Assembly (NCBI GenBank): GCA_902702965.1
Contig: CACRXP010000017.1
Span: forward strand, 977,993 to 1,041,992
DNA from: Spirometra erinaceieuropaei
Taxonomy: Eukaryota; Platyhelminthes; Cestoda; Diphyllobothriidea; Diphyllobothriidae
Direction: 5' to 3'
DNA length: 64,000 bases
In this document: piece after piece, positions 56,160 through 64,000 of the stretch
How positions within the stretch are numbered: position 1 is the first letter of the stretch
How the letters are laid out: the number at the start of each line of letters is the position of its first letter
Program-made: the position numbers and the translations under genes
Notes under the pieces: model-generated
Told to the model about the DNA's origin: nothing
Database searches by the model: none
Seen by the model: the letters and a program-made list of their open reading frames with translations, nothing else

Positions 56160-56345
56160 TACCCGACCCGTAGCTCAATGTTTAGAGGCGTTGGACATCG
56201 AACTAATAGGTCGCGGGACCGACCCTCAGGTGTTTCGCACTTCGGGGTTGGGTATGACTGGCTGACGACGGCTAATAAGCCAAAAATGTCTATTCCAGTC
56301 CCCCTCGTCTTTGTCGGTAATAAAATTCTGCTTATATCGTGCGCC
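56160..56345 (+). repeat. tRNA-derived SINE
   Basis: GACCCGTAGCTCAATGTTTAG (A box region), GTTGGACATCGAACTAATAG (anticodon-arm-like), then GGTCGCGGGACCGACCC (degenerate B box). Body has AAGCCAAAAATGTC and tail CCAGTCCCCCTCGTCTTTGT. Confidence 0.78.
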
Positions 56346-57080
56346 GATGCATGAGACAACAGGAATCAAAAGAAAGGGACAAGGAACTAGATTGTTCCGA
56401 TCAGGCACCAAAGCCAAGAAGTTGGCGAACGCTTCCTTACATTAAGAATGTGTCTGAACTCGTTGAAAAACATCTGAGGAAGCACCAAATACAATTGGCG
56501 GACAGACCGACGACTACGCTATGCAATCAGCTTGTGCACCCCCAAAGTTAGGGTTGGCTATTTGGATGAAAAAAGGTAGTCTATTTGATTCCATGTGGCA
56601 CTTGTAATGCGGTATATTGTGGGCAAACCGGAAAATCAGCCTCCACACCCCTACAGGAACACCAATTGGCAGTAAAGAGGCGGGACCACCTATCCCAAGT
56701 CGCCGCGCATACTCTAGAAACTGGGTACAAATTTGCTCAGGATAAAACACGCATTGTCGGTTCCTGTCCATATAAGAAAGGCAGGGAATTTCTAGAGGCC
56801 ATCCCCTTTATGGTCCATCGATCTGGACGTCATGTACACAAATCTCAAAGAAAACGGAAAAGATGATAGCCAATCAAAACGTGACGTCAGCCCTCCTCGG
56901 CACCGACAAACCAATATCGATTTTTCGTGCATGGCTAAATTTTAACTGTTTTTCACACTTTCTACTAGTCTGACGACGACCTGGGGAACCAACGTCGAAA
57001 ATTTACGAAATAATGTTTGTTCGATTTCCCAAAGGACTAATTTTTCTTCGAATTATGTTTCTTGGGATGCCTGTCTTCCA
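56346..57080 (+). pseudogene. PLE-3 fragment: RT thumb and GIY-YIG nuclease
   Basis: WRTLPYIKNVSELVEKHL and LADRPTTTL (RT thumb), a stop at ~56550, then VYLIPCGTCNAVYCGQTGKS (GIY-YIG), LQEHQLAVKRRDHLSQVAAH, DKTRIVGSCPYKKGREFLEA (catalytic Glu). The catalytic Arg position reads STPLQEH instead of the expected TRI-EH, so the nuclease is probably dead. A 3' UTR with a partly decayed hammerhead and the end motif TTTCTTGGGATGCCTG follow. Confidence 0.88.
56966..57007 (+). ncRNA. Hammerhead-like motif (PLE-3, weakened)
   Basis: Core CTGACGA, extra C, stem II GAC/GTC and GAAAA intact; stem I pairing is poor (AGT opposite ACG) and the cleavage triplet is TTT. Confidence 0.55.
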
Positions 57081-57179
57081 GTACATGCACATATATATAT
57101 ATATATGCTGGAAAACGGGCATCCCAAGAAATTTAATTGAAAATAAGTAAGATTCTTTGGGAAGGGAATAAACTTTAAT

Positions 57180-57221
57180 GAGTAAATTTTCGAGTCTGGT
57201 TCCCCAGCTCGTCGTCAGACT
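57180..57221 (-). ncRNA. Hammerhead ribozyme (PLE-3, left arm)
   Basis: Minus strand: core CTGACGA, extra C, stem II GAG / CTC with CTGG / CCAG over GGAA, GAAAA; the counterpart of 57531-57572. Confidence 0.75.
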
Positions 57222-57530
57222 TTTGGGCAATGTACAAAAACAGTTAACTATTTAACCGTGTCAAACAAGTGATTCTATGGTTGGCCGAAGTCTGCGCCAA
57301 TGCGCGTCAACGCGAATTCCTGAAAGCAATGCACTCAGATGAGGCATGCATCAATCGGCATATCGATCTAGATGCCACATACAAATTTCTCAAGGACAAG
57401 TGGAAGCGAGCGCAGCCAATGCCGAGGGGATGACGAAATCGTTGACGCGCATTGGCGCAGATTTCGGCCAACCATAGAATCACTTGTTTGACACGGTTAA
57501 ATAGTTAACTGTTTTTGTACATTGCCCAAA

Positions 57531-57572
57531 AGTCTGACGACGAGCTGGGGAACCAGACTCGAAAATTTACTC
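57531..57572 (+). ncRNA. Hammerhead ribozyme (PLE-3, right arm)
   Basis: Stem I AGT/ACT, core CTGACGA, extra C, stem II GAG / CTC (compare GAC / GTC in other copies, a compensatory change), CTGG-GGAA-CCAG, GAAAA, triplet TTT. Sense to raf. Confidence 0.78.
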
Positions 57573-57634
57573 ATTAAAGTTTATTGCCTTCCCAAAGAAT
57601 CTTACTTATTTTCAATATATATATATATATGCAT

Positions 57635-58033
57635 GATCGGTGTGCGCCCATTCCTGATTGAGTGAATAAATACCCGATCTGCAGCGACAGAGAATGGCAG
57701 GTGGCGAGGCACTGATGAACTTCGGTTCGATGAAGTGCTTATGACCCATCTGGTAGACCCCACTGGTGGACCAGCTGCGCCAGGTGCGTCTGAGCGCATG
57801 TTTGTGTTTCCGGTACCAGCTGGTGGTCAGGGTTATGATTGGCTGAATGAAGGCAAACAAGCCCGAAACAGTGCTGTATCAATCTACCCCCAGACTCTGT
57901 CGTCTCCCCTCTGCTATCATAGCTTGGCCGACTTCGGCCTGGTAGGTGGTTGCCTGTTCGTGACCCCTATCGCCCATACGAAGCTTGTTTGCTTCGGGAA
58001 GCCAATGGATCGGTGTGCGCTCATTCCTGTGTG
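57635..58033 (+). repeat. Interspersed repeat R3, longest copy
   Basis: About 400 bp. The first part matches 7965-8095, the last part 55106-55268 and 7925-7990. GTGTGCGCCCATTCCTG at the start and GTGTGCGCTCATTCCTG at the end are near-identical direct repeats, so R3 may be a tandem dimer or carry terminal direct repeats. Confidence 0.65.
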
Positions 58034-58098
58034 AATATATATATATATATATGTGTTGAAATCAAAACGTTCTTTGGGAAAGGGAGAAAACTTTATTA

Positions 58099-58139
58099 AG
58101 TAAATTTTCGACGTCGGTTCCCCGTGTCGTCGTCAGACT
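58099..58139 (-). ncRNA. Hammerhead ribozyme (PLE-3, left arm)
   Basis: Minus-strand counterpart of 58755-58796. Confidence 0.75.
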
Positions 58140-58349
58140 AGAGTAAATGTGCTGAAAACAATTAAAATTTCAAACGTGCTACAAAATCAATACTCATTTG
58201 GTGCCTCAGCTAGTAAGCTGCCGTCGTGTGTGTCAGTCCGTATTGATCGGCTTTCGTCTCTTCCACTTTTCTCTGAGATTCTTGTACGTGGCATCTAATT
58301 CGATATGCCTGTTGATGCATGACTCATCGGAGTGCATGGCTTCAAGAAA

Positions 58350-58661
58350 CTCTCGGCCTGTGATGCCTTATATTGTGACCAAACGGGAAAATGTGCCTCT
58401 ACACGCATCCACGAACATCAACTTGCAGTTAAGAGGCGAGACCACTTGTCTCAAATGGCCATGCACACTCTTGATACTGGGCACAATTTCGCATGGGACA
58501 AAACTCGCATCGTCGGAGTTTGCCCATCTAAAAAAGGCCGAGAGTTTCTTGAAGCCATGCACTCCGATGAGTCATGCATCAACAGGCATATCGAATTAGA
58601 TGCCACGTACAAGAATCTCAGAGAAAAGCGGAAGAGACGAAAGCCGATCAATACGGACTGA
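58350..58661 (+). pseudogene. PLE-3 GIY-YIG nuclease C-terminal fragment
   Basis: YCDQTGKCASTRIHEHQL keeps the catalytic Arg segment (TRIHEH), then KRRDHLSQMAMHTLDTGHNF, KKGREFLEAMHSDE (Glu), INRHIELDATYKNL and a TGA. Lacks the RT and the GIY half, so it is a truncated copy. Confidence 0.85.
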
Positions 58662-58754
58662 CACACACGACGGCAGCTTACTAGCTGAGGCACCAAATGA
58701 GTATTGATTTTGTAGCACGTTTGAAATTTTAATTGTTTTCAGCACATTTACTCT

Positions 58755-58796
58755 AGTCTGACGACGACACGGGGAACCGACGTCGAAAATTTACTC
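58755..58796 (+). ncRNA. Hammerhead ribozyme (PLE-3, right arm)
   Basis: Stem I AGT/ACT, core CTGACGA, extra C, stem II GAC / GTC plus CGG-GGAA-CCG (inner pairs changed together relative to CTGG/CCAG), GAAAA. Sense to raf. Confidence 0.78.
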
Positions 58797-58986
58797 AATA
58801 AAGTTTTCTCCCTTTCCCAAAGAACGTTTTGATTTCAATTTATATTTCTTGGGATGCCTGCGTTCCAATATATATATGTATATGGCAATATGCGTGAAGA
58901 TGCGAGGTCCAGATATATTACCGTGTATATCATCCCCCGAGGAAGACGAAGAAGAGAAATCGATTTCATGGACCAGGTTGTATTCA

Positions 58987-59028
58987 GACTGACGTTTCGG
59001 AAACACACTCGTTTCCATCATCAGAGTC
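58987..59028 (-). ncRNA. Stand-alone hammerhead ribozyme
   Basis: Minus strand: stem I GACT / AGTC, core CTGATGA, extra T, stem II GGAAAC / GTTTCC with loop GAGTGT, GAA, stem III AC/GT, C. It is of the PLE-2 type in stem III and loop, but no Penelope protein sequence adjoins it. Confidence 0.82.
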
Positions 59029-59094
59029 GTGTGTGTGTGTGTGTGCATATATGCAGAATAACATTGCCGACAAAGACGAGGTGAGATTCGGTGT

Positions 59095-59260
59095 CGTATA
59101 AGTTTTCGGGACTGGTTCCCCGGCTCGTCATCAGACTCATGGGCCATGTACAGAAACAGTTAAATATTTAGCCGTGTCGAACAAGTGATCCTGTGTTTGG
59201 CCGGATTTCGCGCCAATGCGCGTTAACCGTATTTCGTCACCTCGGCAGCAGTCACCATGG
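59095..59260 (-). mobile_element. PLE-3 3' UTR remnant
   Basis: 59101-59255 matches 57185-57330 (AACAGTTAAATATTTA, CCGTGTCGAACAAGTGAT, GCGCCAATGCGCGT) on the minus strand, including a hammerhead whose stem II is mismatched (GAGCC opposite CAGTCCC). Confidence 0.65.
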
Positions 59261-59440
59261 AGGGTGGGGGGCTCACTACTAACCTGACTAATTATTGATA
59301 AACGTTTCGCCTGTCACGGACGTTAAATGCTTCTTCCATGGGAGTCTTCCTTTTATTTTTCATGTCATTATCTCCCACCTTGACTTTTGTTTCATCGTCG
59401 TAAAGTTACTGGTTTGCTTGACTCTCACTCTGCCCCGCAG

Positions 59441-59569
59441 GATGTTAATCCAACACCAACTGACAATGTCAGAAGTCCTCATCTTATTTCTGCCGGCGTG
59501 GACAGCAAGGCAACAACTGCATTCCCTGCCGCTCGACCCGACGGCGAGTCGAAATCCAGGCCACGTCCT
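59441..59569 (+). CDS. raf: RAF exon 6: Ser/Pro linker
   Basis: 43 codons, DVNPTPTDNVRSPHLISAGV to SKSRPRP, phase 0 on both sides, acceptor CTGCCCCGCAG and donor CCT|GTAAGC. It is a disordered hinge between CR2 and the kinase domain; two S/T-P sites (TPT, SPH) are candidate feedback phosphorylation sites for ERK-type kinases, by analogy with other RAFs. Confidence 0.75.
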
Positions 59570-59721
59570 GTAAGCTATATTCCATGTTCTCCTACCTGTC
59601 ATGATAAACGCATGTTTGATACTAAAACGACGTTCATATTGTTAGGTCGAAATTCTAACTGTTTGTAGGTTTCCCTAACTGCCTTCTATAAACCATCATA
59701 CCTCAGTCCGTTCTACGGCCA

Positions 59722-59723
<2 letters not shown>

Positions 59724-59789
<66 letters not shown>

Positions 59790-59790
59790 A
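59724..59790. repeat. (ATC)n trinucleotide microsatellite
   Basis: About 22 perfect ATC units in raf intron 6. Confidence 0.98.
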
Positions 59791-59896
59791 TCTCATTTAC
59801 TTTTACTACTAGTCGCTGTGCGACTTCGCGACTGCAGTGATAATAGCTTAACGAACGTAACTTTCTCAAGACGGAATGTGATTCCCCCTTATTAAG

Positions 59897-60087
59897 CGGC
59901 ACGATTCAAGTGAAAAGTGGGAGATTCCGGCCGAGGAGATCGAGAAGGGCCCACGCATTGGATCGGGATCCTTTGGAACCGTATTCAAAGGTTACTGGCA
60001 TGGAAACGTTGCGATTAAGGAACTGAACGTGATCGACCCCACCCCCTCTCAATTGAAAGCCTTCAAGAATGAGGTCCACGTTCTCAG
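59897..60087 (+). CDS. raf: RAF exon 7: N-region and kinase N-lobe
   Basis: Starts [15 protein letters not shown], the N-region plus the WEI hallmark of RAF kinases, then [20 protein letters not shown] (Gly-rich loop), IKELNV with catalytic Lys454, and [16 protein letters not shown] with the alpha-C Glu. The N-region reads SSEK, between SSDD of BRAF and SSYY of RAF1. Acceptor ATTAAG is pyrimidine-poor at its 3' end but fits in phase. Donor CTCAG|GTATGT, phase 2. Confidence 0.93.
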
Positions 60088-62411
60088 GTATGTAGTGATT
60101 CCCCGTATCTCCTTGTTTTACGTGGGTCATCCGCAGCCATTTGCCATCAGAGTTTTTTATGAGTTTACTGAGAGTGGGTTCAGGCTTTGATAAATAGGAC
60201 CTCTCAGGTTGTATCTTCTACTTCGAACTGACCGACTTTATTCTGGTTTTCTCGAGAGGGCAACTTGCCTAACAAAATTTGCCGATGCTTTTAGGTTCCA
60301 TTATGCTACCTTGAAGTTATGACTTCTGATCGCCGATCATAAAAGAAACCCGAATTATTGTGCCCTGAGAGAAATACGGCGAACCATTATTCTTGACTGT
60401 TTTATCTTCCACTTGCTCTCCGCCCCATTGTGGAACGTTAAATACAGCACATTGCCAGCTCCGGACACCACCTTTCCGTCGGATGATAACGGAAGTTTGG
60501 CAGATTTGATGTTTGGTTTTCATTCTTGGTTGTCAACACCAAAGCGTGCCTTGTTTCACGTAGCGGAGGGATGCCTTGGCTGGTCCACCAATTTTGTTTT
60601 AAATTCTAAACAGAAGGCACCAGCCTCGTGGACTTCAGCTGCATGATAAAGTCCAGTTTTAGTGGCTGCTCACTTAGACTACCGTGCTTGGTACATGACA
60701 GTTATTCTTTCTAGCCTATGGTCTTTTGGCAGAACCCATGCGGAACGCATCATCTGTGCAACAGCCGTTTGTGTTTTGTTTGTCCACATTTAGCCTTTTA
60801 TTCCATTACACGAAGTCAGCGGTAGCTTTTGCTGTTGTCTAAGCTATCTCTTTTCTGAAGCACCAACACCACAAATAACACTGCAAATAACTTTCTTATT
60901 TGAAGTTGTCATTTGGGCAAATCCGATCTTAGTTTTTTGATTTCGATTTCCTGACAGGTGAGATATCCGACGAAACAAGATGGGGATATACAGATGCTTT
61001 GAAGTTCGGTAGGGGACATGACAGAGATCGACTCGTTAACAAGTCCCTTTGTCGATAGTTTGACATCCAGGCTCAATAGGTAATTGGGCAAGAATTGGCA
61101 AATGAGGTAATACCTGATAAATGAAACTCGGCCCTCCTCGTTGCTGCATAAGCGTCCTCGATTTTGCCGTAAAGGTCATTGCAATTGCATCGGTCAGGCC
61201 GTTAACAGATGCGCATAATGCAGTGATGTAGACAAATCATAAATTCCGTGACGAGTTGGTTAAATAGCATTACTGCAACATCTCCAATCTTATCATAGCC
61301 ACCAGCAGCCAGCATTTGTCTGCACTGTCTGTAGGATTTACTTCCGTTAGTCATGAGTCTTAGTGCCAGATAACAAAACTAGATGGTTTACTGACAGAAA
61401 TTCTTGTTGTGTTTAAAGCATTTGATCACCGCACCAGTGTCTGGATCCTTGTCCATTGGTCATTTATTCAGCCAGAATGCCTCCTGTCGATTAACCTATT
61501 TAGCTGCTTTAGGAACCCAATTTTTCACGCTTCTTTTGATATTAAGCTTGCTCCTGGACGTCGACTGGTCGCACCGATTAAACTGATGTAGTACTTTTTC
61601 TAGCATTTACTGCAGTGTCTTGGATTAGCGAGATATCCTGGTTAGTTAGTTCATCATCCAACACGGCAAAAACCGCAGTATTCTGGAGACACACCGACCA
61701 ACAGAAGACACCCCAATAGTTGTTGGCAGATTGGAGAGGTTGCCATTTTCAAATATCTTGACGCCATACTACTGCCAAACAAAGTGACTGATAACGGTAT
61801 TGTCATCCCGATCAATGCCATTGGAATATTTCGATGGATGCAAATCCTTTTATACCAGCTATCCGTCCAGTAATTCTGCGACTTAGAATACGAGGATATG
61901 CGCGCATAAATTGAGAGGGTGGAAGTATTCGTCTACCGTTGCTTGAGAATGGCCCAAAATATCAGAGTGCGTGGTTACTGTGCCAACCTTTCAAGATTTT
62001 TTTAAGCCACCCAGAAAAGCTGACTCAAGAAATTTGAACATATTGCCTGTCGTCAATTCCATGAACTCGATGACCCTGTACAACATCCGTTTCCGTCCCA
62101 CCATTGAGGGCTAGGAAGAAGCGGTAAGCTCAAAACCTTAGTCGAAAATCCATCAAGATGTTAAAGTGCTTTAGAGGCCCTCCATGTTTGGTGCCTGCCG
62201 CCAGAGCGAGGCTTTGTTCGACGGCACCGCCTTGTCTGCTGTAGATTGCTGTTCGTAGATTAACACACCAATAGTCCCTTTAAAATGGCCGAATCAGATA
62301 TAATGACAAATAAACTGTAGGGCTCTTACTTCCAACACATACTCGATCCATATAGTGATCATTAGCCATTTCTCAAATTTTGTCAGGACCTTGGGTTTTC
62401 CTTTTTTTAAG
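60088..62411 (+). other. raf intron 7
   Basis: 2324 bp with no element I can name; some TA- and T-rich runs only. Confidence 0.7.
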
Positions 62412-62588
62412 GAAGACAAGCCATGTCAACATCCTGCTGTTTATGGGTTGCGTCTCAAAACCGCGCCTGGCCATCATTACACAGTGGTGCGAGGGTTCTA
62501 GCCTCTACAAACACGTCCACGTACTGGAGAAACGCTTTGATATTGAGGAGATGGTGGACGTCTCCCGTCAGACAACGCAAGGCATGGA
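62412..62588 (+). CDS. raf: RAF exon 8: kinase hinge and start of C-lobe
   Basis: [40 protein letters not shown] and [26 protein letters not shown] is the RAF hinge with the gatekeeper Thr and hinge Cys kept. Acceptor CCTTTTTTTAAG, donor GGA|GTAAGT, phase 2 to 2. Confidence 0.95.
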
Positions 62589-62715
62589 GTAAGTTTAATC
62601 TACCCTGTTCGCATTCCTCTATCCAGAGCTTTGACTGCTTTCTTCCATCTTATGATTAGTCAGATTTCGCCCTTCTTGGTAGTTCCATGTACTGCATTTG
62701 TGCTGCCCCCTGTAA

Positions 62716-63273
<558 letters not shown>

Positions 63274-63540
63274 GCGCCCGAGGTGATCCGACTTGAAGGC
63301 GAAACGCCGTACACTAATCTGTCTGATGTTTACGCGTTTGGAATTGTTGTCTACGAGTTGATCACCGGTCAACTACCTTTTCGTGGACACCACGATCGCG
63401 ACCAGATCCTCTTCTTGGTTGGCAAGGGCCTCCTGAAGCCAGATCTTTCAATAGTTCGCTCAGATGTCCCTGCCGAACTGCGTCGCATAGTCGCTGAGGC
63501 CTGTAGTTTCAATCGTGACGATCGCCCTTCCTTTTCACAG
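63274..63540 (+). CDS. raf: RAF exon 10: kinase C-lobe
   Basis: APEVIRLEGETPYTNLSDVY completes the APE motif and F-helix Asp; AFGIVVYELITGQLPF, DQILFLVGKGLLKPDLS, VPAELRRIVAEACSF, DDRPSFSQ follow, colinear with BRAF through the conserved DERP-type Arg. The frame would run on to a stop at 63613, but RAFs continue with a helix of the I-LASIE type, so the exon should end at CAG|GCAAGT, a GC donor. The terminal exon with the C-terminal 14-3-3 site lies beyond the window. Confidence 0.92.
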
Positions 63541-64000
63541 GCAAGTCTACATCTGCGCCTATTTTTGCTGTCTCTCGCATCCCCACTGTCTCCTGCATAT
63601 ATCATTCTTTCCTGAGCTCGCCTATCAGGGAGTTCATATTGGCTGGAAATGCCGTCCACTAAGACGTTAAACATTGATGAGGACCAGTAAATGTATGGGA
63701 GTAAGAGAGTTTAGGAAGGAGGCCTCACAATGGGGTAATGCTGTTGGTTCCACGCGTTGTCGCCCATTTGCAAATAAGGCGGCTCCACAGACTGGGTGTC
63801 CTCTTTCCAGGCGCAGTGCTTTCACGTTACTGCTAGAATCGCCCTACTCAGCCTGTGCTATGCCTCGTAGACATTGGTTTTTAAGGGCGACCTGTTTATG
63901 CATTTCCCCATTTCTCATTTGTCGGTTGTACCGTGTTTAAAACAGTGTCGGTTGAAGCACCAGCGTTCTACACCGTATCCGTCCATCAATCTAAAGTCGT
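63541..64000 (+). other. raf intron 10, start
   Basis: Begins GCAAGT; no acceptor with a convincing RAF C-terminal exon appears before the window ends. Confidence 0.6.

Larger units (their letters stand above)
57090..57632. mobile_element. PLE-3 copy in hairpin form
   Basis: Arms 57137-57312 and ~57441-57617 are near-perfect reverse complements enclosing a ~128-bp loop that encodes the nuclease end (EFLKAMHSDEACINRHIDLD). TA runs at 57092-57109 and 57616-57632 bracket the unit; end motif GGCATCCCAAGAAAT is outside the left arm. Confidence 0.88.
58034..58885. mobile_element. PLE-3 copy in hairpin form with nuclease fragment in the loop
   Basis: Arms 58056-58359 and 58535-58838 (304 bp) are near-perfect reverse complements; the 175-bp loop encodes plus-strand GIY-YIG residues (CDQTGKCASTRIHEHQLAVK, DKTRIVG). 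TA runs flank both sides (58034-58052, 58868-58880). End motif TTTCTTGGGATGCCTG at the right. Confidence 0.9.
54447..59440 (+). other. raf intron 5, retroelement cluster
   Basis: 4994 bp from CAG|GTATAC to CCCCGCAG. Contains three tRNA-derived SINE copies and a SINE tail, two R3 repeats, four PLE-3 copies (three in hairpin form), a PLE-3 remnant and a stand-alone hammerhead. Little unique sequence remains. Confidence 0.85.

Noticed and set aside
59696..59902. Poly-Asp minus-strand frame
   Set aside because: Product of the (ATC)n microsatellite in a raf intron.

Overview
This is a repeat-choked stretch of an animal nuclear genome. Two metazoan genes with spliced exons frame it: the 3' end of a cohesin-regulator PDS5 gene on the left and a RAF serine/threonine kinase gene on the right. 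The roughly 40 kb between them, and the large introns of both genes, are filled with retroelements and one DNA-transposon family. The mix of elements points to a parasitic flatworm, most likely a pseudophyllidean/diphyllobothriid-type tapeworm: Penelope-like elements with GIY-YIG nucleases, a LINE whose reverse transcriptase is followed by C2H2 zinc fingers, CR1/Jockey-type LINEs, tRNA-derived SINEs and a TTAGGG-like tract. That organism assignment is inference from family resemblance, not a database match.

Layout. 448-1063 and 11027-11490 are the last two exons of pds5 (+ strand); the splice phases agree. The ~10 kb intron between them holds a TIR element (2095-3993), a minus-strand zinc-finger LINE (LINE-A, ~6755-4013), Penelope family 2 (PLE-2, 8.1-10.1 kb) with a small TIR element inserted inside its RT active-site codons, and a LINE-A 3' end. 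11.5-34 kb is intergenic: more LINE-A and PLE-2 pieces, a second large TIR element with a near-intact Penelope RT/GIY-YIG ORF (PLE-1) nested in it, a full-length but decayed LINE-A (24-28.9 kb), CR1-like remnants, tandem repeats, and a telomere-like tract between inverted repeats. 34.3-40 kb is a nearly complete CR1-like LINE (LINE-C) split by a minus-strand LINE-B. 42.5-45.2 kb holds the best-preserved LINE ORF (704 codons, one frameshift). 46-51.3 kb has further LINE-A, LINE-B and LINE-C pieces.

The raf gene starts at 51615 and runs off the right edge. Ten exons in window join in frame to 678 codons: BRAF-specific (BRS) helical region, Ras-binding domain, C1 zinc finger, the CR2 14-3-3 site, acidic N-region, and most of the kinase domain, with conserved K454, D547 and D564. 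Its fifth intron (54447-59440) is packed with SINEs and hairpin-shaped copies of a third Penelope family (PLE-3).

The most interesting signal is RNA-level. All three Penelope families carry minimal type-I hammerhead ribozymes (core CTGAYGA ... GAAA, two-base-pair stem III, covarying stems I and II). Each has the same unusual extra pyrimidine between A9 and stem II. Several copies lie in sense orientation inside the raf intron, next to near-perfect inverted repeats of about 180-320 bp per arm.
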